From UBA4742 sp963773335 (GTDB taxonomy: Bacteria; Actinomycetota; Acidimicrobiia; Acidimicrobiales; Acidimicrobilacustridaceae), in assembly GCA_963773335.1 (NCBI GenBank), contig CAVZAT010000012.1, forward strand, positions 1 to 64,000: a stretch of DNA of 64,000 bases, written 5' to 3'. The notes under the pieces were generated by a model. The model worked only from the letters and a program-made list of their open reading frames with translations, had not been told where the DNA came from and did no database searches. Made by a program: the position numbers and the translations under genes. Below, piece after piece: positions 36,399 to 44,042 of this stretch. The stretch's first letter is position 1. Each line of letters begins with the position of its first letter.

Positions 36399-38693
36399 AT
36401 GGGCGCAGGATCGATCGACGACGCGACGGTGGTGGCACTGAGCGCGGCCGGTTCCACCTCGGCTCGCGCCACGCCGCCGTTTCGGGCCGGTGCGCCCAAC
36501 GTGGTGATGATCGTCCTCGACGACACCGGGTTCGCGCAGTTGGGCTGCTACGGATCGGACATCGCCACACCGTGCATCGACGGTCTCGCGGCGAGCGGTG
36601 TCCGGCTCACCAACTTCCATACCACCGCAGTGTGCTCGCCGACGCGGGCGTGCCTGCTCACCGGCCGCAACCACCATCGGGTGGGTGTGGGCATGCTGCC
36701 CGACCTGCCGATGAACTTCCCGGGTTACACCGGGCGCATCCCGAACGAGGCCGGCACGCTGGCCCAGATCCTCGGTGACGCGGGCTACGCGACGTTCGCG
36801 GTCGGCAAGTGGCACCTCACGCCGCGCGACCAGCGATCCCCGTCGGGTCCGTTCGAGAGCTGGCCCCTCGGCAAGGGCTTCGAGCACTTCTACGGCTTCC
36901 TCGGCGGTGACGCCAACCACTGGGCCCCAGAACTCGTCCGTGACAACACCTATGTGGACCCGCCCCGCACGCCGGACGCGGGCTACCACCTGAGCGAGGA
37001 CCTCGCTGACGAGGCGATCACCCGTGTTCGCGAGCTCCGCCACAACCAGCCCACCCGGCCGTTCCTGCTGTGGCTGGCCCTGGGCGCGACCCACGCCCCG
37101 CACCACGTGAGCCCCGAATGGATCGAGCCCTACCGGGGGCAGTTCGACGCCGGCTGGGAGACGTGGCGCCATGCCACCCTCGACCGCCAGATCCGAATGG
37201 GCATCGTGCCGCCCGACACCGAACTGCCCAGCCCCTCGCCGTACGTGTCCGAGTGGGACGGCCTCGCTGCCGACGAGCAACGGCTGTATGCGCGGATGAT
37301 GGAGGTGTACGCCGGGTTCCTCAGCCATGCCGATGCCCAGATCGGGCGCGTGCTGGGGGCGCTCGACGAGATCGACGAGCGCGACGACACCATCGTCGTA
37401 CTGGTGTCGGACAACGGGGCCTCCGGCGAGGCCGGCCCGCATGGTTCGGTCAGCGAGTTCCGCTTCGCCCAGGGGCGCGATGAAGACCTTGCGCTCAACC
37501 TGCGGCTCATCGACGAGCTGGGCGGGCGCCGCACCTACAACCACTACCCGTGGGGATGGGCCGAGGCCGGCAACACCCCGGTGCGACGGTTCAAGCGCTA
37601 CACGTTCGAGGGAGGCGTCCGCGACCCGTGCATCATCTCGTGGCCTGGTGGTCTCGGCGGCGCGGGCGAGATCCGCGATCATTACTGCCATGCCATCGAC
37701 GTGTTGCCCACCATCCTCGACCTCATCGGGGTGGAGCCGCCCGAGGTGGTCGGCGGCATTCCCCAGATGGTCCTCGACGGCGTGTCCCTGCGTCCGATGC
37801 TGGCGTCGGCCGCGGCACCCGATCCGCGCACCAGCCAGTACTTCGAGTGCTGGGGCAGCCGGGCGATGTACGAGGACGGCTGGAAGGTGGTCACCAACCA
37901 CGTCAACCAGCTCACCCACGCCGAGCGTGACCTCATCGAAGGCAGCAGCGACTTCGCGCTCGACCACTGGCACCTGTTCGACACGCGCCGCGACCCGGCC
38001 GAGAACCACGACATCGCCGAGAAGCACCCCGAGATCCGGGACCGCCTCGTGGCCCACTGGTACGAGGAGGCCGAGCGCAACGGGGTCCTCCCACTGAGCG
38101 ACGGGGTGACGGACCGCATCGCCCACCTCTTCCTCCCTTGGCCCACGGGTGCCGTTCGTGTCGAGCTGCGGCCCGGGGAGCGGGTTTTCGAGGACAACAC
38201 ACCCGTGCTGTCCAACGGCTTCACGATCACCGCGGATCTGGGCTCGGGCCTGGCAGAGGATGCCGTCGGGGTACTCGCCGAGCAGGGCGACTACAACGGC
38301 GGATGGGTCTGGTATGCGGGCGAGGGCACACTCACGTTCGCGTGCAGCTTCGTCAGCGAGTACCTCACGACCATGGCCGTCGCCCTCCCGGTGGGAGCGA
38401 CCGAGCTGCGGATCGTGGGGCGCCGTGGCGGCGACGGCATGGATCTGGCCTGCGTCGCCGACGGCCAGCTGCTCGGCGAGGCCCGACTCCCGCACCAATG
38501 GCCTGGACTGTGGACCCCGAACTCATCGGCATCGCTGTTGGCCGGCATCGGCCGGCCCCTGCCGGTGTGCGACGACTACGACCCACAGGTTGCGTTCAGC
38601 GGCGTCCTCGACCGGCTGGTCGTAGAGGCCGACGGCGGGACGGCCTTCCTCGAGCTGGACCACCAGGTCGAAACCGCGTTCCGCAGCCAGTGA
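36399..38693 (+). CDS. Arylsulfatase-family enzyme (FGly-type)
   Basis: 764 residues. NVVMIVLDDTGFAQLGCYGS supplies the two metal-binding aspartates (D41-D42). VCSPTRACLLTGRN contains the C-x-P-x-R motif; Cys79 is the residue converted to formylglycine by a formylglycine-generating enzyme. AVGKWHLTPRD, LALGATHAPHH, LVSDNGASGEAGPHG and FKRYTFEGGVRDPCI are the other active-site blocks. No signal peptide is visible, so it is probably cytoplasmic. The extra C-terminal beta region (about residues 580-764) is typical of long arylsulfatases (PF00884 type A, 750-780 residues). It heads an operon with a TetR regulator and a phosphotransferase. Confidence 0.93.
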   Translation: MGAGSIDDATVVALSAAGSTSARATPPFRAGAPNVVMIVLDDTGFAQLGCYGSDIATPCIDGLAASGVRLTNFHTTAVCSPTRACLLTGRNHHRVGVGMLPDLPMNFPGYTGRIPNEAGTLAQILGDAGYATFAVGKWHLTPRDQRSPSGPFESWPLGKGFEHFYGFLGGDANHWAPELVRDNTYVDPPRTPDAGYHLSEDLADEAITRVRELRHNQPTRPFLLWLALGATHAPHHVSPEWIEPYRGQFDAGWETWRHATLDRQIRMGIVPPDTELPSPSPYVSEWDGLAADEQRLYARMMEVYAGFLSHADAQIGRVLGALDEIDERDDTIVVLVSDNGASGEAGPHGSVSEFRFAQGRDEDLALNLRLIDELGGRRTYNHYPWGWAEAGNTPVRRFKRYTFEGGVRDPCIISWPGGLGGAGEIRDHYCHAIDVLPTILDLIGVEPPEVVGGIPQMVLDGVSLRPMLASAAAPDPRTSQYFECWGSRAMYEDGWKVVTNHVNQLTHAERDLIEGSSDFALDHWHLFDTRRDPAENHDIAEKHPEIRDRLVAHWYEEAERNGVLPLSDGVTDRIAHLFLPWPTGAVRVELRPGERVFEDNTPVLSNGFTITADLGSGLAEDAVGVLAEQGDYNGGWVWYAGEGTLTFACSFVSEYLTTMAVALPVGATELRIVGRRGGDGMDLACVADGQLLGEARLPHQWPGLWTPNSSASLLAGIGRPLPVCDDYDPQVAFSGVLDRLVVEADGGTAFLELDHQVETAFRSQ

Positions 38694-39298
38694 GCCGGCG
38701 CCGCGGTCGCCCAGCGAGCTCGTCCACCGACGACACGATGGCGGCAGTGCTCACCGCGGCGCGGGCTCTCTTCGCCGCCCACGGTTACACCGCCACGTCG
38801 ATCCGGGCCATCGCGGAAGCCGCCGGCCTCACCCACACCGCGATCTACAACCACTTCGGGTCCAAGGCGCAACTCTTCACGGCGGTGTTCATCGACGTCC
38901 AGGACCTGCTCATCGCCGAGCTCGACCGATCGCGGCGCGCCGAACCCGACGAGCCGATCTTCCCCCGGGTGCTCCTCGACGCCCTCGAGTCGCTGCGTAC
39001 CACCGATCCCTGCTACGTCGAGTTCCTCGCGTCGATGTACGTCGAGGTCCGGCGCCACCCCGACCTCCAGGACATCTTCCGCGACGGCCCGTCGTTCCCC
39101 ATCGTCGAGGTCCTCCGCGACCTGGCCGACGCTGAAGAACCCGCGGCGGGCGATGTGGCGGTCGGCGACACGATGTGGTTCTGGATCGCGTTCGCCCTCG
39201 GGCTCGCCCAGCTCAGCGCTCTGGCCGACGAGGACGCCTTCGCATCGACCATCGGAGCGCTCCGCCGTCAGCCCGTGCCCGGAGGTAGCCCCCGATGA
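38690..39298 (+). CDS. TetR/AcrR-family regulator of the sulfatase operon
   Basis: 202 residues; the GTG at 38690 overlaps the sulfatase stop (GTGA). RGRPASSSTDDTMAAVLTAA, RALFAAHGYTATSIRAIAEA and AGLTHTAIYNHFGSKAQLFT are the HTH domain with its N-terminal basic arm. The C-terminal ligand pocket is unremarkable. The gene is translated with its target operon, so autoregulation through the dyad at 36372-36393 is likely. An inducer related to the sulfatase substrate is plausible but not shown. Confidence 0.88.
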   Translation: MSRRRGRPASSSTDDTMAAVLTAARALFAAHGYTATSIRAIAEAAGLTHTAIYNHFGSKAQLFTAVFIDVQDLLIAELDRSRRAEPDEPIFPRVLLDALESLRTTDPCYVEFLASMYVEVRRHPDLQDIFRDGPSFPIVEVLRDLADAEEPAAGDVAVGDTMWFWIAFALGLAQLSALADEDAFASTIGALRRQPVPGGSPR

Positions 39299-40434
39299 CC
39301 GAACCATCCCACAAGGGCCGCACCGACCGAGTCGTGTTCCCCGCCAACCTCGACGACCTCACCCCTGAAGTCCTCGGTGCCGCACTGGCCGACCGAGTGC
39401 CAGGCGTGGTGGTCGACCAGGTCGAGATCGTCGCCGCCAAGCACGCCGGTGAAGGTGTGGCCTCGACGGCGGACCGCGTCGTGGTCGACCTCACCTACGC
39501 GCCCGGCACGAGCGGCGACCTGCCCGACCGACTCATCCTCAAGACGATGCTCGCATCGCCCCACGCGCCCCAGGCGATGTACGAGAACGAGGTCCGCTTC
39601 TACCGCGAGATCCGAGACGAGCTCGACATCGAGACACCTCAGGTGTTCGCCAGCCACTTCGACCCGCCCACCGGCCGCTTCGGTCTCTTGCTCGAGGACC
39701 TCACCGCACGCGGCGCACGGTTTCCCTCAGCCCTCGATCCGGTGAGCCTCACCGAGGTGCGCTCCATCCTCGGGAACCTCGCAACCGTGCACGCCCGCTT
39801 CTGGGACAGCCCCCGCTTCACCGCCGAGCTGTCCTGGGTGCCCACGCCGATGAGCGGCGGCATGTTCGAGGTCTTCGACACGATCGGCCTCGAGCTCGTC
39901 GAGGACCAGGTGGCGCGCCACCCGTTCAAGGCCGAACTGATCGCACCCCTCGGCCGCACCCTGGCCCAGCTGTGGGAACTGCTTTGGCAGGTCCAACGAC
40001 GACACACGCTCGCGCCGACCACCTTGCTGCACGGCGATCCGCACGTCGGGAACACCTACCTGCTGCCGGGCGAACGCGGCGGGCTGCTCGACTGGCAGCT
40101 GATGGCGCGCGGAAGCTGGGCCCATGACGTCACCTACATCCTGATCACCGCCCTCGACCCCGAGATCCGGCGAGCCCATCAACGCGACCTGTTGGCCGAG
40201 TACCTCGACCAGCTGGCGTCCGCTGGGGTCGAGACCGTCCCGACACTGGACACCGCCTTCACCCAGTACCGTGCCGCGGCGGTGTGGGGCCTCGTGATCG
40301 GCTGGCTCATCTGCCCTCCCGAGAACTACGGCCCCGAGGTCACCACCGCCAACATCGCCCGAATGGTCGCCGCCATCGACGACCTCGAGACCTTCGCCGC
40401 CATCGCGGCCATGGCGGCCGCATCGCCGAGCTGA
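39295..40434 (+). CDS. Phosphotransferase (APH/ecdysteroid-kinase-like)
   Basis: 379 residues; ATG overlaps the TetR stop (ATGA). LILKTMLASPHAPQAMYENE carries the ATP-binding lysine; VRFYREIRDELDIETPQVF follows; LLHGDPHVGNTYLL holds the catalytic HGDxHxxN loop and LLDWQLMARGSWAHDVTYIL the metal-binding D-W of aminoglycoside-phosphotransferase-like enzymes of the DUF1679/EcKL type. Such kinases phosphorylate small hydroxylated molecules such as sterols or CoA-ligated lipids. Pairing with a sulfatase suggests that a sulfated alcohol is desulfated and then phosphorylated, which is inference. Confidence 0.85.
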   Translation: MTEPSHKGRTDRVVFPANLDDLTPEVLGAALADRVPGVVVDQVEIVAAKHAGEGVASTADRVVVDLTYAPGTSGDLPDRLILKTMLASPHAPQAMYENEVRFYREIRDELDIETPQVFASHFDPPTGRFGLLLEDLTARGARFPSALDPVSLTEVRSILGNLATVHARFWDSPRFTAELSWVPTPMSGGMFEVFDTIGLELVEDQVARHPFKAELIAPLGRTLAQLWELLWQVQRRHTLAPTTLLHGDPHVGNTYLLPGERGGLLDWQLMARGSWAHDVTYILITALDPEIRRAHQRDLLAEYLDQLASAGVETVPTLDTAFTQYRAAAVWGLVIGWLICPPENYGPEVTTANIARMVAAIDDLETFAAIAAMAAASPS

Positions 40435-40565
40435 CCGCACCACGCCACGTTGTCATACGCGCCGCCCGCCGCCCCTGAAATCGCCGCGGGACGACCGCTG
40501 GCCCCCAACTCTCGCACGCCAGCGACTGGACCGTCTGCGCGGTTGTCGTCGGCAGGAGGAGTCGG

Positions 40566-40581
40566 ATACCCTAGGGGGTAT
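40566..40581 (+). promoter_or_regulatory. CsoR/CstR-type operator, copy 1
   Basis: ATACCCTAGGGGGTAT, nearly perfect palindrome of the 16-bp family found again at 43177, 43220, 46250 and 46272. It touches the ATG of the small cysteine-rich gene (40580) and contains a possible -10 box, so bound repressor would block transcription. Confidence 0.75.
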
Positions 40582-40765
40582 GTGTAGACGAGTGCAGTGC
40601 CCCACCTGTCAACGTCCCACCTACGCCGGTTGCGGCCAGCACGTCGAGCAGGTGCTCGGCGACGTGCCCGCGTCCCAGCGGTGCCGTTGCGATCAGGGTC
40701 CGAGGTCGAAGCCGGCGCGCACCAAGCGCTCGTGGTTCGGTTCCCGGACCGCCCCGAAGACCTGA
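40580..40765 (+). CDS. Small cysteine-rich protein
   Basis: 61 residues starting MCRRVQCPTCQRPTYAGCGQ and continuing HVEQVLGDVPASQRCRC, then a basic lysine/arginine tail. Six cysteines (2, 7, 10, 18, 35, 37) and His21 suggest metal or persulfide binding. I recognise the CxxCxRPxYxGCGxHVEQxL pattern as a widespread uncharacterised small-protein family often next to metal or sulfur stress genes. The regulatory palindrome covering its start places it in the CstR-like regulon. Confidence 0.75.
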   Translation: MCRRVQCPTCQRPTYAGCGQHVEQVLGDVPASQRCRCDQGPRSKPARTKRSWFGSRTAPKT

Positions 40766-40772
40766 TCGGCCG

Positions 40773-41009
40773 GTGAACGTCTGCGGGATCACCCGCCTGT
40801 TGGTTCCGGCGTTCCTCGTCGGACTGGCCGTGGCGACCTTCGCCGGGAACGACGGCTACGGCTGGATCGCGGCGGGGCTGACCGCGGGTGGCCTGTACGT
40901 GGTGCAGTGGGTTCGGGGCTCGCGGCCCGCCTGCCCGATCTCACCATCGACGCACCCGGTTGGCTCAGCCGTCCCCGGTGATGATGTCGACCCGTTCGCG
41001 CCGCGCTGA
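40773..41009 (+). CDS. Small membrane protein
   Basis: 78 residues from GTG 40773, 7 bp after the cysteine-rich gene, so in the same operon. Two hydrophobic segments, LLVPAFLVGLAVATFAG and WIAAGLTAGGLYVVQWV, then a hydrophilic tail with a second cysteine at ACPIS. Unknown function. Confidence 0.5.
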   Translation: MNVCGITRLLVPAFLVGLAVATFAGNDGYGWIAAGLTAGGLYVVQWVRGSRPACPISPSTHPVGSAVPGDDVDPFAPR

Positions 41010-41143
41010 ACGGGACGGGCCCTGAAGGCGGTTATCGACGAACGCGGACGACGCAATCGAGCGCCGGCCGCTCGGCTCCGACGTACCGGTCGTTCCAGGC
41101 CCGCCGCGTCCATCGCTGCTCCTCCGGTTGGTCGTGCAGGCAT

Positions 41144-41225
41144 GGTCGTTCAGCCATCGCCCGGGTCGTTCAGCCGTCGCCCGGGTCGTTCAGCCGTCCT
41201 GGGTTGGTCGTTCAGCCGTCGCCGG
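41144..41225. repeat. Imperfect tandem repeat, four units of 20-22 bp
   Basis: The unit GGTCGTTCAGCCRTCGCCCG starts at 41144, 41164, 41184 and 41206. It begins just beyond and overlaps the 3' end of the AhpD-like gene; on that strand each unit reads GGCTGAACGACC, and the gene's TGA lies in the third unit. Expansion of this repeat could add or remove the last codons of that protein. Confidence 0.8.
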
Positions 41226-41564
41226 TGGTCGGGCGAACTCGTGGTACGCGGCCAAGGCCCGGGGAGCCCAGACGCTGGCCGGGCCCCCACCCATCAGCAG
41301 GGCGACGCCGAGGGCTTCGGCGACCTCGCCCTCGCTGGCGCCAGCTACTGCGGCCCCATGAGCGTGATACGCGACGCAGCCGTCGCAGTGCTCGATCACC
41401 GCGACCACCAGGGCCATGAGCTCCTTGATGCGGGTGGGCAGGGCGCCCTCGGCCATGGCTGACTGGTGAAGGCTCGCGAACCCACCCCAGGTGTCGGGGA
41501 TGGCGCGGCGCAACTCCCGGGTCGGCCCGCGCAGGTCTGCGGCGACCTCGTGGTAGTGATCCAT
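41190..41564 (-). CDS. AhpD/carboxymuconolactone-decarboxylase-like protein
   Basis: 124 residues from ATG 41564. IKELMALVVAVIEHCDGCVA and YHAHGAAVAGASEGEVAEAL contain the EHCxxC...H motif (C60, C63, H67) of the AhpD/CMD peroxidase fold. The C-terminal ERPTQDG tail is encoded by the tandem repeat. AhpD-type proteins reduce peroxides through the cysteine pair; here a thioredoxin gene sits directly upstream (30 bp), which would supply electrons. Third gene of the rhodanese-MBL operon. Confidence 0.88.
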   Translation of the reverse strand: MDHYHEVAADLRGPTRELRRAIPDTWGGFASLHQSAMAEGALPTRIKELMALVVAVIEHCDGCVAYHAHGAAVAGASEGEVAEALGVALLMGGGPASVWAPRALAAYHEFARPPATAERPTQDG

Positions 41565-41593
41565 GGGACGATCCTCTGCCGGGCCGACGAGCG

Positions 41594-41923
41594 TCAGCTG
41601 GGCGTGAGGCCCAGGTCCGCCTCGATCGCGGCTCGGGGCTTGGCTCCGACGCTGCGGGCCACCGCCTGGCCGTCCCGGAACAGGGCGATGGTGGGGATGC
41701 CCTGGATGCCGTACTGGCCCGCGATCGTGCGGTTGGCGTCCACGTCGACCTTCACGACCTTCAGCTCGCCGGCGTGGGCGTCGGCCAGCTTCTCGAGCTC
41801 GGGGGTGACCATACGGCACGGCCCGCACCATTCAGCCCAGAAGTCGACCACCACCGGGATGGTGGAGTGGAGGACTTCGGTGTCGAAGGTTGTCGGGTCG
41901 TCGGCGTGGGTGAAGGTAGCCAT
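41594..41923 (-). CDS. Thioredoxin
   Basis: 109 residues from ATG 41923, preceded by AAAGGA. VVVDFWAEWCGPCRMVTPEL contains the WCGPC active site (C33, C36); KVDVDANRTIAGQYGIQGIP includes the cis-proline loop and GIPTIALFRDGQAV the C-terminal strand. Standard length. Located between the rhodanese-MBL and AhpD-like genes, so it probably serves reduction of persulfides or peroxides formed by its neighbours. Confidence 0.95.
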   Translation of the reverse strand: MATFTHADDPTTFDTEVLHSTIPVVVDFWAEWCGPCRMVTPELEKLADAHAGELKVVKVDVDANRTIAGQYGIQGIPTIALFRDGQAVARSVGAKPRAAIEADLGLTPS

Positions 41924-41963
41924 GAGATTGTCCTTTCGGGACGTGGCGGGTTGCGGAGGCGGG

Positions 41964-43052
41964 TCAGGAGGCGGAGCAGCGGTTGGGGCCCAGCTCGAGG
42001 GCTTGGAGCGACGCGAGGGACGTCTCGGGCCGACCCATGTTGGCCTTGATGATCTCGACGTAGTTCGGAGGTCGGGGCACAGCCCGGGCAGTGGCCCAAG
42101 TGACGAAGTCACCTTCGTCGAGCGACAGCGGTTCGAGGCTGCGGCGCAGCTCGGCCAGTGGCTTCCCGACGGGTTCTCCGGTGTGCACGGCAACGCCCTC
42201 GCTGTAGTGACCCGGTAGCACGAACGTGTCGTCGGGCAGCGTGAGGACCCGTTCCTGCAGGGAGTGGTAGAGGTTGTGGGCGAACTCCTCGGCCCGGTCG
42301 GCCAGGTCGGGACGGCCGACCCCTTCGACGAAGAGCGTGTCACCGGTGAGCACGGCGTCGTCACCGACGAGGTAGACGGTCGAGCCCAGGGTGTGACCCG
42401 GCGTGTGCATGGTCGCCACGGACATGGCCACGCCGCCGGGCAGTTCGAATCGGTCGCCATCGTGAAGCGGCGTGTATTCGAAGGCGAACGTGTCAGCCGG
42501 GTTCAGGTGCAGGGTGGCGCCGGTGGCCTCGGCCAGATCGCGGGCACCGGAGAGGTGATCGGCGTGGAGGTGGGTATCGAACACCCTGGTGATCCGCCAG
42601 CCCTTGTCAGCCGCGACCTCGAGGTAGTGGCCGATGTCGATCGAGGGGTCGACCACGAAGGCCTCGTCACCCGCGCCGAGGACGTAGGACAGACAACCCT
42701 TGCCCCGGCGACGGACCTGCACGATGGTGGCGGGTCCAGCTGGCAGCTCGGCGGTGTCGTAGACGGCACCCCATGCGGCCATGCCGCCCACGAGGTCGTA
42801 GGCGTCGAGGCCGGCTCGGGTCAGTGCGCCGGTGGCCTGGGCCGAACGTCCGCCCGACGCGCAGACCACCACGACCTGCTCGTCTCGGGGGACCTCGGCG
42901 ATCCGCTGCGCCAAGTCGCCGACGGGGATGTTCATGGCGCCCGGTATCGCCCATTCGGCTACCTCGTCGGGCTCGCGCACGTCGAGCAGAAACGGCTCAT
43001 CGTCGGCGCCCAGTCGGGCGGCGACCTCGCGGGCGCTGATCTGCTTGTTCAC
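41964..43052 (-). CDS. Rhodanese-MBL fusion (persulfide dioxygenase/sulfurtransferase-like)
   Basis: 362 residues from GTG 43052 behind AAGGAG. Residues 1-100 are a rhodanese domain with CASGGRS (catalytic Cys64). Residues about 105-330 are a metallo-beta-lactamase domain of the ETHE1/CstB kind: DTHLHADHLSGARDLAEATG (HLHADH 161-166), TMHTPGHTLGS (H220) and GDTLFVEGVGRPDL (D238). ETHE1-like enzymes oxidise low-molecular-weight persulfides to sulfite; the rhodanese moves sulfane sulfur to thiols. The rhodanese is N-terminal, the reverse of the PRF arrangement. First gene of the leftward CstR-controlled operon. Confidence 0.9.
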   Translation of the reverse strand: MNKQISAREVAARLGADDEPFLLDVREPDEVAEWAIPGAMNIPVGDLAQRIAEVPRDEQVVVVCASGGRSAQATGALTRAGLDAYDLVGGMAAWGAVYDTAELPAGPATIVQVRRRGKGCLSYVLGAGDEAFVVDPSIDIGHYLEVAADKGWRITRVFDTHLHADHLSGARDLAEATGATLHLNPADTFAFEYTPLHDGDRFELPGGVAMSVATMHTPGHTLGSTVYLVGDDAVLTGDTLFVEGVGRPDLADRAEEFAHNLYHSLQERVLTLPDDTFVLPGHYSEGVAVHTGEPVGKPLAELRRSLEPLSLDEGDFVTWATARAVPRPPNYVEIIKANMGRPETSLASLQALELGPNRCSAS

Positions 43053-43071
43053 CGGTGATCTCCTTACGGGG

Positions 43072-43140
43072 TCAGACGACGGACTCGTGGGCGTGGTCGA
43101 TGTGGAGGGGCCACAGCAGGTAGAGCGGGCAGAAACCCAT
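43072..43140 (-). CDS. 22-residue leader-like ORF ahead of the rhodanese-MBL gene
   Basis: MGFCPLYLLWPLHIDHAHES then VV, ending 19 bp before the next start. GFCPLYLLW resembles the C-terminal part of DUF2892-type inner-membrane proteins often linked to rhodanese genes, so this may be a remnant. No clear ribosome-binding site. It is too short to judge by coding statistics. Confidence 0.2.
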   Translation of the reverse strand: MGFCPLYLLWPLHIDHAHESVV

Positions 43141-43176
43141 CTGAACGGGCGAGTGACTCGACAGTGACGTCAACCA

Positions 43177-43192
43177 GTACCCCTAGGGGTAT
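43177..43192. promoter_or_regulatory. CsoR/CstR-type operator, copy 2
   Basis: GTACCCCTAGGGGTAT, a perfect palindrome from position 2 (TACCCCTAGGGGTA), in the divergent region between the rhodanese-MBL operon and the repressor gene. TATATT follows immediately and can be the -10 box of the repressor promoter. Confidence 0.85.
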
Positions 43193-43219
43193 ATTCCGGC
43201 TGTCGACGATCAGGATCGG

Positions 43220-43235
43220 ATACCTGGTGGGGTAT
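43220..43235. promoter_or_regulatory. CsoR/CstR-type operator, copy 3
   Basis: ATACCTGGTGGGGTAT, a degenerate copy 27 bp downstream of copy 2 and 40 bp before the repressor ATG. Outer RTACC/GGTAT arms are kept, the CTAG centre is changed. Confidence 0.65.
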
Positions 43236-43274
43236 GCTGACGGAGCGGTTCAGGCCAATCACTCAGGAGACGAC

Positions 43275-43544
43275 ATGGAACTGCCCGAGGAGATCACCGA
43301 CGATCTGCGCAAACGCCTGCGCCGGGTGGCCGGCCAGGTGCAGGGTATCGAACGGATGCTCGATGACGGCCGTGAGTGCCGCGACATCGTCACCCAGATC
43401 TCCGCGGCCAACCGGGCCCTCGAACAGGCCGGCTTCCGGCTGGTGAGCGCCGGGCTGACCTACTGCCTCGCCAATCCCGAGGAGGCCGAGGCCGACGGCT
43501 ATCCCCTCGGCGAGGTCGAGAAGATGTTCATGCGCCTCGCCTGA
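43275..43544 (+). CDS. CsoR/CstR-family (DUF156) repressor, CstR-like
   Basis: 89 residues from ATG 43275, with CAGGAG five bases upstream. LRKRLRRVAGQVQGIERMLD is the basic DNA-binding helix and RECRDIVTQISAANRALEQA the second helix, with Cys35. The other key cysteine, Cys64, is in GLTYCL. CsoR proteins need a histidine four residues before this cysteine to bind Cu(I); here that position is Gly60. Two cysteines without the histidine is the pattern of CstR-type persulfide sensors. The nearby persulfide and thioredoxin genes fit that signal. Its own promoter has two operators, so it is autoregulated. Confidence 0.88.
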   Translation: MELPEEITDDLRKRLRRVAGQVQGIERMLDDGRECRDIVTQISAANRALEQAGFRLVSAGLTYCLANPEEAEADGYPLGEVEKMFMRLA

Positions 43545-44022
43545 CCGGCCAGAAGGGGACGAAGCGAGGGGTGCCGCGGGCGTAGTCGGCGTAGCCGGGG
43601 TAGGTCGCTCGGAGCTTGGCCTCCTCCCAACGAGCCTTGATCGAGAACCATGCGGCGAGCGCGGCGGTGGCGACCACCACGACGATGCTTGCGGAGCGCA
43701 CCGCGGCGCCGACGGTGAGGGCGACGATCCCGCTGTAGATGGGGTGGCGCACGAGACGGTAGAGGCCACCGGTGCGAAGCTCACCGTGGGCGACGGGACT
43801 GGGCAGTGGGGTGAGGGACCGGCCCAGGTTGATCACCCCGACCACCAGCACGGCGATCCCGATCCACTCCAGTGCCTGGGCGACCGTCGCCAGGGGAGGC
43901 GGGGTGGTCCAGGCATCACCGGCGGGCACCAGCAGGATGACGGCGAGCAGCGCGAACTGGACGGTGACGAACAGCCAGGCGATGGCGGTGTCGCGGGGGT
44001 TGTCGGCGCTGAGCAAGCCCAT
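43528..44022 (-). CDS. ICMT-like membrane methyltransferase, second copy
   Basis: 164 residues from ATG 44022, 20 bp after the MMPL gene, so part of that operon. LYRLVRHPIYSGIVALTVGA contains the RHPxYxG SAM/membrane motif, and EEAKLRATYPGYADYARGTP the family's C-terminal E-x-x-L...Y..Y pattern; three to four membrane spans. Substrate unknown. It converges on the CstR-like gene with a 17-bp 3' overlap. It differs from the copy at 445-1098 by a shorter N-terminus. Confidence 0.8.
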   Translation of the reverse strand: MGLLSADNPRDTAIAWLFVTVQFALLAVILLVPAGDAWTTPPPLATVAQALEWIGIAVLVVGVINLGRSLTPLPSPVAHGELRTGGLYRLVRHPIYSGIVALTVGAAVRSASIVVVVATAALAAWFSIKARWEEAKLRATYPGYADYARGTPRFVPFWPVRRGA

Positions 44023-44042
44023 GGCAGAAGCGTAGGCACCGG

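Noticed and set aside
41144..41225. Tandem repeat as a CRISPR array
   Set aside because: Units are directly adjacent with no spacers.
43275..43544. Reading the repressor as a copper sensor CsoR
   Set aside because: The histidine needed for Cu(I) binding is replaced by glycine and no copper ATPase or chaperone gene is nearby, while persulfide-type enzymes are.
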